Shown piece after piece: positions 38,817-49,082 of a stretch of DNA of 64,000 bases. The position numbers were made by a program, and so were the translations under genes. Each line of letters starts with the position of its first letter. Positions within the stretch are counted from its first letter, which is position 1. Under the pieces are notes generated by a model, which ran no database searches, was not told the origin of the DNA, and was given only the letters and a program-made list of their open reading frames with translations. The stretch covers positions 1 to 64,000 of the forward strand of contig NZ_MKKC01000065.1 in assembly GCF_001942255.1 (NCBI RefSeq). The letters run 5' to 3'. Source of the stretch: Nocardiopsis sp. CNR-923 (GTDB taxonomy: Bacteria > Actinomycetota > Actinomycetes > Streptosporangiales > Streptosporangiaceae).

Positions 38817-39602
38817 GTGACTGACAGGACCAGCGCGACCGCGACCGGCGTCGGCTTCGCCGCGGGCGGCGCGACCGGACCGGGACGTGCGGCCAACGCC
38901 GCGCGGACGCCGTGGTGTGGGACGCCCTCGCGGACCTGCTGGCGCGTCTTGGCGCCGGGCCCCTGGAGATCGTCGACGCGGGCGGCGGCACCGGTGGCGC
39001 CGCGTCCCGCTCGCCGAACTCGGCCACCGCGTGACCGTCGTCGAGCCGAGCCCGGACTCCCTGGCCGCGCTGGAGCGCCGCGCGGCCGAACGCGGCGTCA
39101 CCGTGCGCGGCGTCCAGGGCGAGACCCGGGACCTCGCCTCGCTGTTCGCCCCGGGCAGCGCGGACCTGGTCCTGGTGCACAACGTTCTGGAGTACGTCGA
39201 GGACCCCGCCGCGGCGCTGCGCGACGTGGTCGGGGCGACCCGCCCCGGCGGCGCGGTCAGCCTTCTGGTGACCAACGCCGTCGCCGGCGCCCTCCACCGG
39301 GCGCTGTCCGGGCACATCGCCGACGCCGCCCACCTGCTCTCCGACCCGGAGGGCCGGTGGGGCGAGAACGACCCGATGCCGCGCCGCTTCACCCGCCGAC
39401 AGCTCCTGGCCCTGGTCGGCGAGGCCGGGCTGACCGGTGAGAGCGTCCGGGGCGTGCGGGTGTTCGCCGACGTCCTGCCCGGGCACGCCTGGGAGGGCGA
39501 CGCCCACGCGGGGCAGCAGCTGGTGGAACTGGAGAAGGCCGCGGCCGAGCACCCGGAGCTGGTCGCATCGCGACCCAGCTGCACGTCGTCGCGCACCGTT
39601 AG
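38817..39602 (+). CDS. Class I SAM-dependent methyltransferase, three frameshifts
   Basis: Four reading segments join into one Rossmann methyltransferase of about 262 residues: an N-terminus from GTG 38817, then [20 protein letters not shown] and [12 protein letters not shown] (SAM loop), then [40 protein letters not shown] and [20 protein letters not shown], and finally [11 protein letters not shown]. One base is missing at each of about 38900, 38998 and 39566. The acidic Glu ending strand 2 (VVEPSP) is present, unlike in the methyltransferase-like protein at 14571. It resembles small-molecule or tRNA-modifying (CmoM-like) enzymes; the substrate is unknown. Confidence 0.78.
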
Positions 39603-39688
39603 GGCGTGTGCGGCGGCGTCCGTCACGGAGCGGGGCGTGCGTTCGCCACGCACGTTCCAGAGGTGCGGAGCGGGCGTAACCTGGGCCT

Positions 39689-40975
39689 ATGAGCCGACGC
39701 CAACTTGAGCGCGGCGCCGCGCTGCGCGGAATGGTCGCCCCCGAGGGCATCGTCCCCCTGGGGGCGGACCTGCCCGCCGACGGATCCGGTCCGGACGCGG
39801 GCTGCGACATCCTGCACATCGACATGGACGCGTTCTTCGCCAGTGTCGAGCAGCTGCGCCACCCCGAGTCGCGAGGCCATCCGGTCATCGTCGGCGGAAC
39901 CGGTCCGCGCGGGGTGGTCTCCTCGGCCGACTACCTCGCCCGCGCCCGCGGTGTGCACTCCGCGATGCCCATGGTGCGCGCGTTGCGGTTGTGCCCGGAC
40001 GCGTTCGTCTTCCCCCCGGACGGCTCCGCCTATCGGGAGGCCTCCGAGGCCGTCATGGACATTCTGCGGTCGGTGACCCCCCTCGTGCAGCCGCTCTCCC
40101 TCGACGAGGCCTTCCTGGACGTCTCCGGGGCGCGCAGACGGCTCGGCGGTCCCGTGCGCATCGCCGCGATGATCCGCGAGCGCGTCCGCGCCGAGCAGCG
40201 GCTCACGTGCTCGGTGGGGGTGGCCGCCACCCGGTTCGTCGCCAAACTCGGCTCCACGCACTGCAAACCCGACGGACTGCTCCTGGTGCCCACCGGCCAC
40301 GTCCGCTCCTTCCTCGACCCGCTTCCGGTCGGCGCGTTGCCCGGTGTGGGGGACAGAACCGAGCAGACCCTGGTGAAGCTGGGCCTGCGCACCGTCGGGG
40401 CACTGGCCCGGACCGACTCCGACCTGCTGCGGATGGAGCTCGGGGCCAAGGCCGGAAGCCGTCTGTCGGAGTTGGCGCGCGGGGTGGACGGCACCCCCGT
40501 GGTCCCCGAAACCCCTGACAAGAGCGTCGGCGCGGAGGAGACCTTCGACGCGGACGTGGGCGACCCGGAGGTGATCAACCGGGAGTTGCTGCGGCTGTCG
40601 GAGAAGGTGGCGCGACGCCTGCGCGCCTCGGGACAGGTGGGGCGCACGGTGAGTGTCAAGCTCCGCCGGGCGGATTTCTCCACCATCACCCGCTCGCGGA
40701 CCCTTCCCGAGGCCACCGACGTGGGCCGGGAGATCAGCGCCGTGGCACGGGCGCTGTTCGCGGCGGCCGGGCTGGAGCGGGCGCGGCTCCGGCTGGTCGG
40801 GGTGCGCGTGGAGGGCGTCGTCCCAGTGCAGGAGGCTCCGCGCCAGCTGGCCCTGGGCGAGGAGGAGACCGGCTGGCGGGACGTCGAGCGTGTGATGGAC
40901 AGGGTCACCGCACGGTTCGGTCCAGGCGCGATACAGTCAGCGGTACTCGCCAAGCGTGACGAAAACGACGTATGA
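39689..40975 (+). CDS. dinB: DNA polymerase IV (Y family)
   Basis: A translesion polymerase of 428 residues. Catalytic acids are in ILHIDMDAFFASVEQ and PLSLDEAFLDVSGAR; the aromatic steric-gate residue lies in DAFF. The remaining motifs are GVVSSADYLARARGVHSAMP, CSVGVAATRFVAKLGSTHCK, the helix-hairpin-helix LPVGALPGVGDRTEQTLVKL and the little-finger domain (VGRTVSVKLRRADFSTITRS). The C-terminus ends without an obvious beta-clamp-binding motif, except possibly QLALGEEE. No LexA-like box is evident upstream; the start is 86 bases after the methyltransferase. Confidence 0.94.
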   Translation: MSRRQLERGAALRGMVAPEGIVPLGADLPADGSGPDAGCDILHIDMDAFFASVEQLRHPESRGHPVIVGGTGPRGVVSSADYLARARGVHSAMPMVRALRLCPDAFVFPPDGSAYREASEAVMDILRSVTPLVQPLSLDEAFLDVSGARRRLGGPVRIAAMIRERVRAEQRLTCSVGVAATRFVAKLGSTHCKPDGLLLVPTGHVRSFLDPLPVGALPGVGDRTEQTLVKLGLRTVGALARTDSDLLRMELGAKAGSRLSELARGVDGTPVVPETPDKSVGAEETFDADVGDPEVINRELLRLSEKVARRLRASGQVGRTVSVKLRRADFSTITRSRTLPEATDVGREISAVARALFAAAGLERARLRLVGVRVEGVVPVQEAPRQLALGEEETGWRDVERVMDRVTARFGPGAIQSAVLAKRDENDV

Positions 40976-41218
40976 TTCCGCAACTTCCGGACCCTTCCGA
41001 GCGTTCCAACGGTAGGACCGGAGTCAGGGTAGGCAGAGAGGCATGGAAGCCGGTGTTTCCGATACGGAGTGTGGGTACCGGGACCCCAGTGGGTCAGGTG
41101 GTCACGCAGCTTTTCTTTCCAGTGGGCGCTAGCGCGCCGTATTCTGGGCATACCACTGACCGAGAGACTGTTCATCAGTACCCGTCACCCCAACCGGGGA
41201 CTGTCGTAGGGAGGCGCC

Positions 41219-41623
41219 GTGCCGCTCTCTGAACACGAGCAGCGCATGCTCGACCAGATCGAGCGGGCGCTGTATGCCGAGGACCCGAAGTTCGCGAACA
41301 CCGTTCGGCAGACGAACCCCGCGGTCCATTACAAGCGCTGGATCATCAAGGCCGTACTCGGATTCGTCATCGGCGTCGTTCTGCTGCTGGCGGGCCTCCT
41401 GATCGGTAACCCGGTCATGCAGGTACTCATCAGTGTCCTCGGCTTCATCGTCATGCTCGCCTGCTTCCTGTGGGGAGCCAACGCATGGCGCAAGGCGGCA
41501 GGAGGGGGAGCCGAGACCGCGGCGCCCGCCGCGGAGGCCAAGCAGAAGCGCAAGGGCGCGCGTCCGGGCATGATGCACAGATTCGAGGAGCGCTGGCGCC
41601 GCCGCCAGGAGGGCGAGGAGTAG
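41219..41623 (+). CDS. DUF3040 membrane protein
   Basis: A 134-residue protein of the actinobacterial DUF3040 family: it opens MPLSEHEQRMLDQIERALYA, then has FANTVRQTNPAVHYKRW, two membrane segments (about 43-65 and 68-88) and a charged, Arg-rich cytoplasmic tail. GTG 41219 follows AGGGAGG. The family is usually close to dinB and the mra/fts genes; a role in envelope or division is suspected only from this neighbourhood. A strong hairpin terminator lies about 100 bases downstream. Confidence 0.88.
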   Translation: MPLSEHEQRMLDQIERALYAEDPKFANTVRQTNPAVHYKRWIIKAVLGFVIGVVLLLAGLLIGNPVMQVLISVLGFIVMLACFLWGANAWRKAAGGGAETAAPAAEAKQKRKGARPGMMHRFEERWRRRQEGEE

Positions 41624-41723
41624 CCCCTTTCCGGACGGCGCACCGGCTCCCGCCTCTCGGAGCGAGGCGCCCGCGACCGGGAACGGCACCGCGACCCCGA
41701 CGGGACCGGAACAAACCCGTGCG

Positions 41724-41768
41724 AACGGATCCAGCCCCCGACCTGGAAAGGTCGGGGGCTGGTCCGTT
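41724..41768. terminator. Bidirectional terminator between convergent genes
   Basis: CCAGCCCCCGACC (41731-41743) and GGTCGGGGGCTGG (41750-41762) form a perfect 13-bp stem with a TGGAAA loop, extended by AACGGA/TCCGTT with one bulged base. It lies between the convergent DUF3040 and transglutaminase genes, so it should terminate both transcripts. Confidence 0.85.
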
Positions 41769-41774
41769 TCCGGC

Positions 41775-44149
41775 TCAGCCGGTGGTCGGCTCCGGCCGTA
41801 CGTCCGGGCGCGGTCGGAGCCACGGAGCCAGTGACCGCGGCAGCAGCACGGCCCGGACCCTCTCGGTCCGACCGCTGGCCGCCGCCAACCCCGCACGCGC
41901 CACGGCCAGGTCCTCGCGTGCCCCGGGCGCGGCGACCGGTTCGGGGGCGTACCGCGCCGACTCCTCGCCCAGGGCCAGGCGCCACAGCGCCGCCCGGACG
42001 TCGTCCGGCACGGGCCCCCGCCGCGCCAGGCGCGCCGCCGTGCTCCGGGGGCTCTCCGCCAGGTCCCAGGCCGCCCCCAGGTCCAGACAGGTGTCACGCA
42101 GTTCCCGCCAGGCGGCGTGCGCCGCGGGCGCCGGGGCGGTCCCCGACACCGCGACCGCCCGCGACCCCCGCACCGCCATCCGGACCAGGGCCGGCAGGGC
42201 CGCCAGGAGAAGCGCGAACAGGACTGCCCCCACGACCGGCAGCCACACCGGGACGGCACCGGCGTCCGGCCCCGAACCGGAGTCCCCGGCCGCCGCGTCG
42301 GCCCCCTCGTCCTCGGGAGCCGCGCCCTCCCCGGGGCCGCCGGACGACTCGTCGGACCCGGGCTCGGCACTGGCGGACGGCTCGGTCCGCGACCCCTCGG
42401 ACTCCTCGTCCTGCGGGTCGGCGTCCTCGTCCGCGGACGAGCCGTCGGACTCCGGGCTGGTGTAGTCGGGCACCGTCGCGGTCCCCTGCCCCCGCCCGCC
42501 GGAGCGTCCGGAGTCGGCTCGAACCGTACCCAGCCCACGCCCTCGAAGTACAACTCCGGCCACGCGTGGGCGTCGCCCGAGGACACGGCCCACCGGCCGT
42601 CGCCCATCCGCTGCCCGGCCGTGTAGCCGGTCGCGACGCGGGCGGGGATGCCGGCCTGCCGCGCCATGACCGCCATGGCCCCCGCGAACTGCTCGCAGTA
42701 GCCGACCTTGTCCTCCAACAGGAAGTGGGACAGGGGGTGGGCGCCGTCGGGGATCGGCGGCGGCGCCAGGCTGTAGTCGAAGGAACCGCCCGTGAAGTAC
42801 GCCTGCAGGGCGAGCGCGCGCTCGTAGGGCGACCCCGCGTCGCCGGTCAGCGACTCGGTCAGGTGCTCCACGCGCGGATCCACGTCGGGGGGGAGGGCGA
42901 GGAAGGCGCTCGGCGCCGACCGGGCGCTTCCCGCGTCGGCCAGCGCCTCGGAGGAGGGCGTGCGCGTCGCCGACTCGATGGTGTAGCTGAGCCCGGTGCG
43001 CGGGTCGTCCGTGGTGAACACCATGAGGCTGTCGGGGTCGGCGTACCACTCTCCGGACACGTCCACCGAGCGGGGCCAGTAGGGCACCGGCAGGAAGTCC
43101 CTGCTGGGCGCGTCGGCGTCCATGGAGACGCGGGTGGTCGAGGTCGCCCCGTCCGGCTCGGCCGGCCAGCCAGACGGCAGCGGCAGGACGTCCGTCATCC
43201 GGGTGTCGCGGTTCGCGTCGACCGGCGACATCGTCCAGTTGACGCCGTCGAACTCGTCCAGCACGTACATGCGCAGATAGTCGGGGTCCTCGGCGTCGGT
43301 GGTGTAGGTGAGCACCGTGCGGCCGGGGTCCGAGACCAGGTCGCCGCGCAGGGAGACCAGCGGGTGCGTCGTGGTGAAGCCGTCCGGGCCGTTGCCGAGG
43401 GAGGTCCCGCCCGCGGCCTGGTACTGGTAGATGACGTCGGTCCGCAGGGACGGCGCCGCCAGCGGTACCGCCAACGCCACCAGTACGGCCGTCATGACGG
43501 ACACGGTGAGGATCCCCGCCCACAGCAGACCGACCAGGACCCGGGCCGAGGGGTCGGAGCCGTCGGTGACGGGCGTTCCCCATTCCCGCCCGCGCAGCCA
43601 CATGTCCGCGGCCAGCAGCGCGAGGTATCCGACCGACGCGCTCACCGCCGCCCCGGCGCTCACCCCTCCGTCGTCCACCGCCAGAGGGATCACCAGCAAC
43701 GCGACCACCAGGACGCCGACCATGCCGGGGCAGCGCGCGGTCACGGCGAGGAAGTCGGCGGCGCCGACGAGCACGGCGAGCGCCAGCGCGACGATCAGCG
43801 CGACGCCCGGTGCGCCGGCGACCGGCGGCGCGCTCACGTTGATCGTGTCGACTCCCTCGTTCAACAGCCCGCCCAGGGCGGGGAGGGTGTCCCCGGTCGG
43901 GAACAGTCCGAGGACGGCGGTGTCGGCGGCGAACAGCGGCGTGAGCAGGACCGCGGCCACGAGGATCTGGAGGAACGGCACCGCGAGGGAGGTCCACCCG
44001 CTCAGGCGGTAGAGCGCGGACGCCCCGGCCATGGCCGTCATCATCACCACGGCCGGAACCCACCAGCCGGAGCCCGTCACGACCGTGCCGAGCAGGGGAA
44101 CCGCCGCCAACAGGCTGAACAGCGCCGCCAGGGGCATCAGGGCTCTCAC
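41775..44149 (-). CDS. TgpA-like transglutaminase domain membrane protein, frameshifted
   Basis: A polytopic protein of about 791 residues: five or six N-terminal membrane segments (DUF3488-type region), a large extracellular part, and a transglutaminase-like core with the catalytic Cys in DKVGYCEQFAGAMAVMARQ and His in SSGDAHAWPELYFEGVGW. Near 42493 a G is missing in a G-rich stretch; reading resumes GQGTATVPDYTSPESDGSSA and continues through an acidic Ser/Glu/Asp linker, one more membrane segment (VWLPVVGAVLFALLLAALPA) and a DUF4129-like helical C-terminus. GTG 44149 has GGAGGG upstream. It is the third gene of a moxR-DUF58-transglutaminase operon. Confidence 0.85.
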
Positions 44150-45449
44150 GCGGACCCTCCCGGAGGGTGGTCGGCCCGGCCGCCGGGGAGGGGGCGGGGG
44201 CGGTCGCCCGCTGCCACAGCGGCGGCAGATCGGTGGGCGAGGAGACGGTCAGGACCCGCCACCCGGACGCGCTCAGGATCTCGCCTGCGCCGCGGAGGGT
44301 GTCGGGGGAGGGCCAGGCCGCGTTGGCGCACAGCACGGCCACGCGCGCGCCGCCGCGGACCCGCGCCAGCGCCGCGGCCTCGTCCGCGGACACCGCGCCG
44401 AGGACCGCCACCACCAGGCTGGGGGAGCCGCCCCGGTGCGAAGTGAGCATGTCGACGCCGCCCAGCAGGTCGGGGAGGTCGGAGGGCTGGGCCACGGCCA
44501 GGCCGTCCAGGACTCCGGCGGCCGAGGCGGAGCGGAACCGGCCCGACTCGGTGTGCAGTCGCAGCTCGTGGCCGTGGTCGAGGAGGTGCACCGCGACCGA
44601 GGCGGCGACGCTCACGGCGGACTCCAGCGATCCGGCGGGGCCGTGTCCCCGGTGGGCCCGGAGCCTGGTGTCGACCAGGACCGCGCCCTCCTCGCGCCAG
44701 TGCTGCTCGTCACGCCGCACCATCAGCGCACCGTGCTTGGCGGTGGACCTCCAGTGCACCCGGCGCAGCTCGTCGCCGTGCTGGTACTCGCGGGGGATCG
44801 GGTCCTGTTCGCCGAGGCCGGTCATCGCGCGGCGGGGGGACTCCTCACCCTGGGATCCCCCGGCGGGGCCGAGGGAGGGCAGCGGAACGGTCGGCGGCGT
44901 CACGAGCAGGGAGGAGGGGGCGCCGACGACGCGGGTGACGCGCACGCAGCCCAGCGGGTCGCAGACGCTGACCACCAGGGGGCCGATCGGGTAGCTGCCG
45001 CGTACGGCCGGTCGTACCAGGTAGGAGACGTCGCGGACCGCGCGCGGCCACAGGTGGCCCACGGTGAAGCGGGGCTGGGAGCCGAGGGGGACGGGCAGGC
45101 CGTCCTCGACGAACACCGACGCGACCGGCCAGGTGGACGAGGCGTTGGCGATCCGTACCAGCACGCGCGCGTCGTGTCCGGCCGGGACCCGCGCGGGCAC
45201 GACGACGCGGCTGTGCACGACGCGCGAGACCGACCCGACCAGGGTGAGCACGGCCACCAGCGGCACAGCGGTCAGCAGGGCGCCCAGACCCACGATCTCG
45301 CGCTGGCCCACCACGAATCCGACGACGAGGGCGGCCAGGCCGAAGGAGAGCATGAACCCGCCGCGGACGGTCAGGGTCCGCCGGGTCTGGGACCGCACCG
45401 CCGGTGTCTCCGTTGGGTGAGCCGCGGGCGGGGGGCCGTGACCGGTCAC
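44146..45449 (-). CDS. DUF58 domain membrane protein, frameshifted near the end
   Basis: The 434-residue protein has two N-terminal membrane segments and a DUF58 core with the family signature REYQHGDELRRVHWRSTAKH, GALMVRRDEQHWREEG, and then a von Willebrand-like region (VLVDTRLRAHRGHGPAG). The start GTG 45449 overlaps the moxR stop. At the other end, a stop overlapping the next gene's GTG (TGA at 44146-44148) is in a different frame; one missing G near 44185 would make the protein end PPGGSA there. Without that correction the frame runs on for kilobases. Such proteins are thought to work with MoxR chaperones. Confidence 0.85.
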
Positions 45450-46438
45450 TGCGGGCCGGGGACGGGGAGGCGGGAGACCAGCTGGGCGACGATCTGCTCG
45501 GCCGACAGGCGCTCCATCCCCGCCTCGGGGCTGGGCAGCAGCCGGTGCGCCAGGACCGGCACGGCCAGTGCCTGGATGTCGTCGGGGACGACGTAGTGCC
45601 GCCCGTCCAGGGCGGCGTAGGCGCGGGCGGCGCGGACCAGGTGCAGCGTGGCGCGCGGCGAGGCGCCCAGCCGCAGCTCGGGGCTGGTCCGTGTGGCGTT
45701 GACCAGGTCGACGACGTAGCGGCGCATGCCGGGGGCGACGTGCACCGAGCGCACCCGGTCGGCGAGATCGCGGATGCTCGCGGCGTTGGTGACGGGCGCC
45801 AGACCCTCCAGAGGAGAGTGGGCGCTGTGCGCGTCGATCATGTCCAGCTCGGCCTGCGGCGCGGGATAGCCGACGGAGACGCGGGCCATGAAGCGGTCCC
45901 GCTGGGCCTCGGGGAGGGTGTAGGTGCCCTCCATGTCCGACGGGTTCTGCGTGGCCACGACCATGAACGGCCGTTCGAGCTGGCGGGACTGGCCGTCGGT
46001 GCTGACCTGGCGCTCCTCCATGCACTCCAGGAGGGCGGCCTGGGTCTTGGGCGAGGCGCGGTTGATCTCGTCGCCCAGCACGATGTTGGCGAACACCGGG
46101 CCGGGGTTGAACTCGAACTCGTTCCGGTCCTGGTGGTAGACGTTCACGCCGGTGATGTCGCTGGGCAACAGGTCCGGAGTGAACTGGATCCGCTGCACCG
46201 AGCAGTCGACCGCCCGGCCCAGGGCCTTGGCGAGCATCGTCTTGCCCACGCCGGGCACGTCCTCGATGAGCAGGTGGCCCTCGGCCAGCAGGACGGTCAG
46301 CGCGACGCGCAGAACCTCCGGCTTGCCCTCGATGACGGTCCCGATCGCGTGGCGGACGCGGTCGGCGACGCCGACGATCTCGCCGACGTTCGCCTGGACG
46401 CCGCCCCCGTGACCGCCGTGGTGTGTGCCGAGTGACAC
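45446..46438 (-). CDS. MoxR family AAA+ ATPase
   Basis: A 330-residue AAA+ chaperone-like ATPase. Walker A is in LLIEDVPGVGKTMLAKALGR, Walker B in NIVLGDEINRASPKTQAALL, then ECMEERQVSTDG, VVATQNPSDMEGTYTLPEAQ (sensor 1) and DRFMARVSVGYP (arginine-finger region). MoxR proteins remodel or insert cofactors into partner proteins with von Willebrand/DUF58 domains, and the DUF58 gene follows with a four-base overlap. It is read divergently from mraZ with about 412 bases between; its own promoter is not obvious. Confidence 0.93.
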   Translation of the reverse strand: MSLGTHHGGHGGGVQANVGEIVGVADRVRHAIGTVIEGKPEVLRVALTVLLAEGHLLIEDVPGVGKTMLAKALGRAVDCSVQRIQFTPDLLPSDITGVNVYHQDRNEFEFNPGPVFANIVLGDEINRASPKTQAALLECMEERQVSTDGQSRQLERPFMVVATQNPSDMEGTYTLPEAQRDRFMARVSVGYPAPQAELDMIDAHSAHSPLEGLAPVTNAASIRDLADRVRSVHVAPGMRRYVVDLVNATRTSPELRLGASPRATLHLVRAARAYAALDGRHYVVPDDIQALAVPVLAHRLLPSPEAGMERLSAEQIVAQLVSRLPVPGPQ

Positions 46439-46769
46439 GAGACCCTCCCGCTCGTCGTGGCTCCGTGTGTCGGTGTCGCTCCGAGGCTAGGCCCATTCGG
46501 AGTGATTGCAAACCGAAGTGCTGGGATCACCCCGCTCCGTCCCCAGGTCGGAGAGGTCGGATGTGCCAGCTCGGGTCCCACCTTCCGATCCGTGTCCGGT
46601 CAGATGCCCACGCCTCCGCCCAGGTTCGCCGCACAGTTCCCGGTCCTGCCGACCGGAGGCGCCGTCGGTGAGGGAACCGTCGGGACACGACAGGGCGCCC
46701 CACCCGGACCGTGCGCTCCTGACCTGCCCGTTCAGCCCCGGATCCAGCTGTGGACACGGGCTGGCGCTG

Positions 46770-46810
46770 TTGACGGTGGGGAAGAGTGGAGTAAGGTGGG
46801 GCAGCGTGGG
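46770..46810 (+). promoter_or_regulatory. mraZ promoter overlapped by four MraZ-box repeats
   Basis: Four GTGGG/GTGGA pentamers start at 46776, 46786, 46796 and 46806, that is every 10 bases, the layout of MraZ operators (TGGG-type direct repeats with 5-base spacers). They sit on a promoter-like pair, TTGACG (46770-46775) and TAAGGT (46792-46797), spaced by 16 bases. MraZ, encoded 41 bases downstream, should bind here and repress its own operon, which includes the dcw genes. Confidence 0.85.
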
Positions 46811-46850
46811 GAGAGTGAGTTCCCCAGGGCGGGGTGAGGGAGGTGGCGCT

Positions 46851-47282
46851 GTGTTCCTCGGCACCCACACGCCCCGCCTCGACCAGAAGGGGCGGCTGTT
46901 CCTTCCGGCGAAGTACCGCGACGAACTGTCGGGGGGGTTGGTGATCACCAAGGGCCAGGAGCACTGCCTCTACGTCTTTCCGTTGGAGGAGTTCGGCCGC
47001 GTCACCGACGCGCTCAGCTCCGCTCCGGTCACCGCCAAGGCGGTTCGCGACTACGGCCGGGTCCTCTTCGCCAGTGCCTCCGACGAGTCCTGTGACAAGC
47101 AGGGCCGGATCACCATCCCGCCGAAGCTGCGTGAGTACGCGGGCCTGGACCGCGAGTGCGTCGTCATCGGCGCCAACACGCGGTTGGAGATCTGGGCCGC
47201 ACGGGCCTGGTCGGACTACGAGGCCGAGCAGGAGCAGGCCTTCGCGCGTCTGTCGGAGGAGGTGCTGCCCGGGGTGCTGTGA
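46851..47282 (+). CDS. mraZ: Transcriptional regulator MraZ
   Basis: MraZ is the conserved first gene of the division and cell wall cluster and a ring-shaped AbrB-fold DNA-binding protein. The 143-residue protein has the two repeated motifs: [20 protein letters not shown] (residues about 5-24) and [20 protein letters not shown] (about 75-94). GTG 46851 follows GGGAGG and gives the usual [11 protein letters not shown] start. The four upstream GTGGR repeats fit autoregulation. RsmH follows, as in nearly all bacteria, where it counteracts MraZ. Confidence 0.95.
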   Translation: MFLGTHTPRLDQKGRLFLPAKYRDELSGGLVITKGQEHCLYVFPLEEFGRVTDALSSAPVTAKAVRDYGRVLFASASDESCDKQGRITIPPKLREYAGLDRECVVIGANTRLEIWAARAWSDYEAEQEQAFARLSEEVLPGVL

Positions 47283-47563
47283 ACCCGGCGACGGCGCCGG
47301 TGTGACCAGCACGACAGTCCACACCCTCGCAAGCCGGGGTCCGGCCGGACCCGCGGACGCGGCACGGACGAGCTGGCGCGACTTCCCCGGTGCCAGGTCG
47401 TCAACGCGAGTCCGCCGAAAGGTGGACAATGGCGGCCGTGTCCGGACGAGGTCCGGCCGGAATCCGGTCGGGCCACGCCGAGGACACCGCGCGACGCACG
47501 ATCCCGTGCGCCCGTGTGGAGACTTCAGGGGGAGACGGCGACAGCGTGGAGGAACGGCACCGC

Positions 47564-48634
47564 ATGGGGGACACCCGGAAGCACGAGGGCCCGGACGACG
47601 ACATCGCGGCCAGGACCGGTGCGCGCGCGGGAGACGCGGACACCGCGCCGGAGGCGTCCGTCGGGGGCGGTGAAGGGCCGGAGGGGCCCTTGCACGTTCC
47701 CGTCATGGTGGACCGGATCGTGGAGCTGCTGGCGCCCGCGCTCAGCCACCCCGGCGCCGTGTTCGTCGACGGAACGCTGGGGCTGGGCGGCCACTCCGAG
47801 GCCCTGCTCAAGGCGTGCCCCACCGCGCGCCTGGTCGGCGTCGACCGCGACACCACCGCGCTGGAGCGCAGCGCCGAGCGCCTCGCCCCCTACGCCGACC
47901 GCACCCACTTCACGCACGCGGTCTACTCCGACATCCCGCGCGCCCTGGACGAGGCGGGCGCCGCCGAGGCCGACGCCGTCCTGCTGGACCTCGGCGTGTC
48001 CTCGCCGCAGCTCGACGAGGCCGACCGCGGCTTCGCCTACGCGCACGAGGCCCCCCTGGACATGCGCATGGACCGCACTCAGGACCTCACCGCGGCCGAC
48101 GTCGTCAACACCTACCCGGCCGCCGAACTCACCCGCGTCCTGCGCACCTACGGCGAGGAGCGCTTCGCCTCCCGCATCGCCCGCGCGATCGAGCGGCAGC
48201 GCGCCCGCGCCCCCATCGCCTCCACCCGCGAACTGGCCGAACTGGTCCGCACGGCCATCCCCGCCGCCACCCGCCGCACCGGAGGACACCCCGCCAAGCG
48301 CACCTTCCAGGCCCTGCGCATCGAGGTCAACGGCGAACTGTCCATCCTCGAACGCGCGCTGCCCGCCGCGATCTCCCGTCTGGCGGTCGGTGGCCGGATC
48401 GCCGTGCTGTCCTACCACTCCCTTGAGGACCGGATGGCCAAGCGAGCGCTGGCCGCCCTGTCCACCGACACCACCCCCGCCGACCTTCCGGTCCCGCTCC
48501 CCGACCGGCAGCCGGAGCTGAGGCTGCTCACCCGGGGCGCGGAACTGCCCACGGACACAGAGATCGAAGGCAATCCGCGCGCCCAGTCCGCCCGCCTCCG
48601 CGCGGCCGAACGCGTGCGCGCGGCGTCGCGGTAG
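47564..48634 (+). CDS. rsmH: 16S rRNA m4C1402 methyltransferase RsmH
   Basis: RsmH (MraW) N4-methylates C1402 of 16S rRNA. The protein has [20 protein letters not shown], the SAM loop [60 protein letters not shown] and [20 protein letters not shown]. From ATG 47564 it is 356 residues, with a roughly 40-residue acidic N-terminal extension. GTG 47546 is an alternative start six codons upstream; GGAGGA lies between the two and would serve the ATG. The 281 bases after mraZ contain no other supported gene. Confidence 0.94.
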   Translation: MGDTRKHEGPDDDIAARTGARAGDADTAPEASVGGGEGPEGPLHVPVMVDRIVELLAPALSHPGAVFVDGTLGLGGHSEALLKACPTARLVGVDRDTTALERSAERLAPYADRTHFTHAVYSDIPRALDEAGAAEADAVLLDLGVSSPQLDEADRGFAYAHEAPLDMRMDRTQDLTAADVVNTYPAAELTRVLRTYGEERFASRIARAIERQRARAPIASTRELAELVRTAIPAATRRTGGHPAKRTFQALRIEVNGELSILERALPAAISRLAVGGRIAVLSYHSLEDRMAKRALAALSTDTTPADLPVPLPDRQPELRLLTRGAELPTDTEIEGNPRAQSARLRAAERVRAASR

Positions 48635-48650
48635 AGCGGTAGGAGACCAG

Positions 48651-49082
48651 ATGAGTGCGAGTACGGACACGCGCCGCGCGCCCGACCGGGACGAGGGCGC
48701 CGGGCGGACGCGGTCGGCGCGATCCGACGCCCGTGGGCGCGGCGCCGAGCCGGCCGCGCGCGACGCGGCCGGGCAGGGGCGCGCGCCGCGCATCCCGTTC
48801 GTCCTGCTCGTCCTGTGCCTGCTCGCCGGAGCCCTGGTCAGCCTCCTCGTGCTGCGCGGCGTCATCGCCCAGGAGGCCTTCACCATCACCCGGCTCCAGG
48901 CCGAGAACCGCGAACTGGCCTACGCCCAGCAGCAGTGGCGGGACCGGGTCGCGCACCTGGAGAGCTCCGAGCGCATCGCGCAGGAGGCCGAGGAGCTCGG
49001 TATGGAGCAGCCGGAGGAGGCCCCGCGCTTCCTGGACCGGGACAGCGGTGAGGTCCTCGGCGGGACCGGGAGCACCGAGTGA
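48651..49082 (+). CDS. ftsL: Cell division protein FtsL-like
   Basis: A 143-residue bitopic membrane protein: a charged Arg/Asp-rich cytoplasmic N-terminus (1-47), one membrane segment (FVLLVLCLLAGALVSLLVL, about 50-68), and a coiled-coil-like outer region (TRLQAENRELAYAQQQWRDR) with an IAQEAEELGMEQPE motif. Its place between rsmH and the class B penicillin-binding protein gene identifies it as FtsL, the partner of FtsQ and FtsB in the divisome. AGGAG precedes ATG 48651; its end overlaps the ftsI start by four bases. Confidence 0.85.
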   Translation: MSASTDTRRAPDRDEGAGRTRSARSDARGRGAEPAARDAAGQGRAPRIPFVLLVLCLLAGALVSLLVLRGVIAQEAFTITRLQAENRELAYAQQQWRDRVAHLESSERIAQEAEELGMEQPEEAPRFLDRDSGEVLGGTGSTE

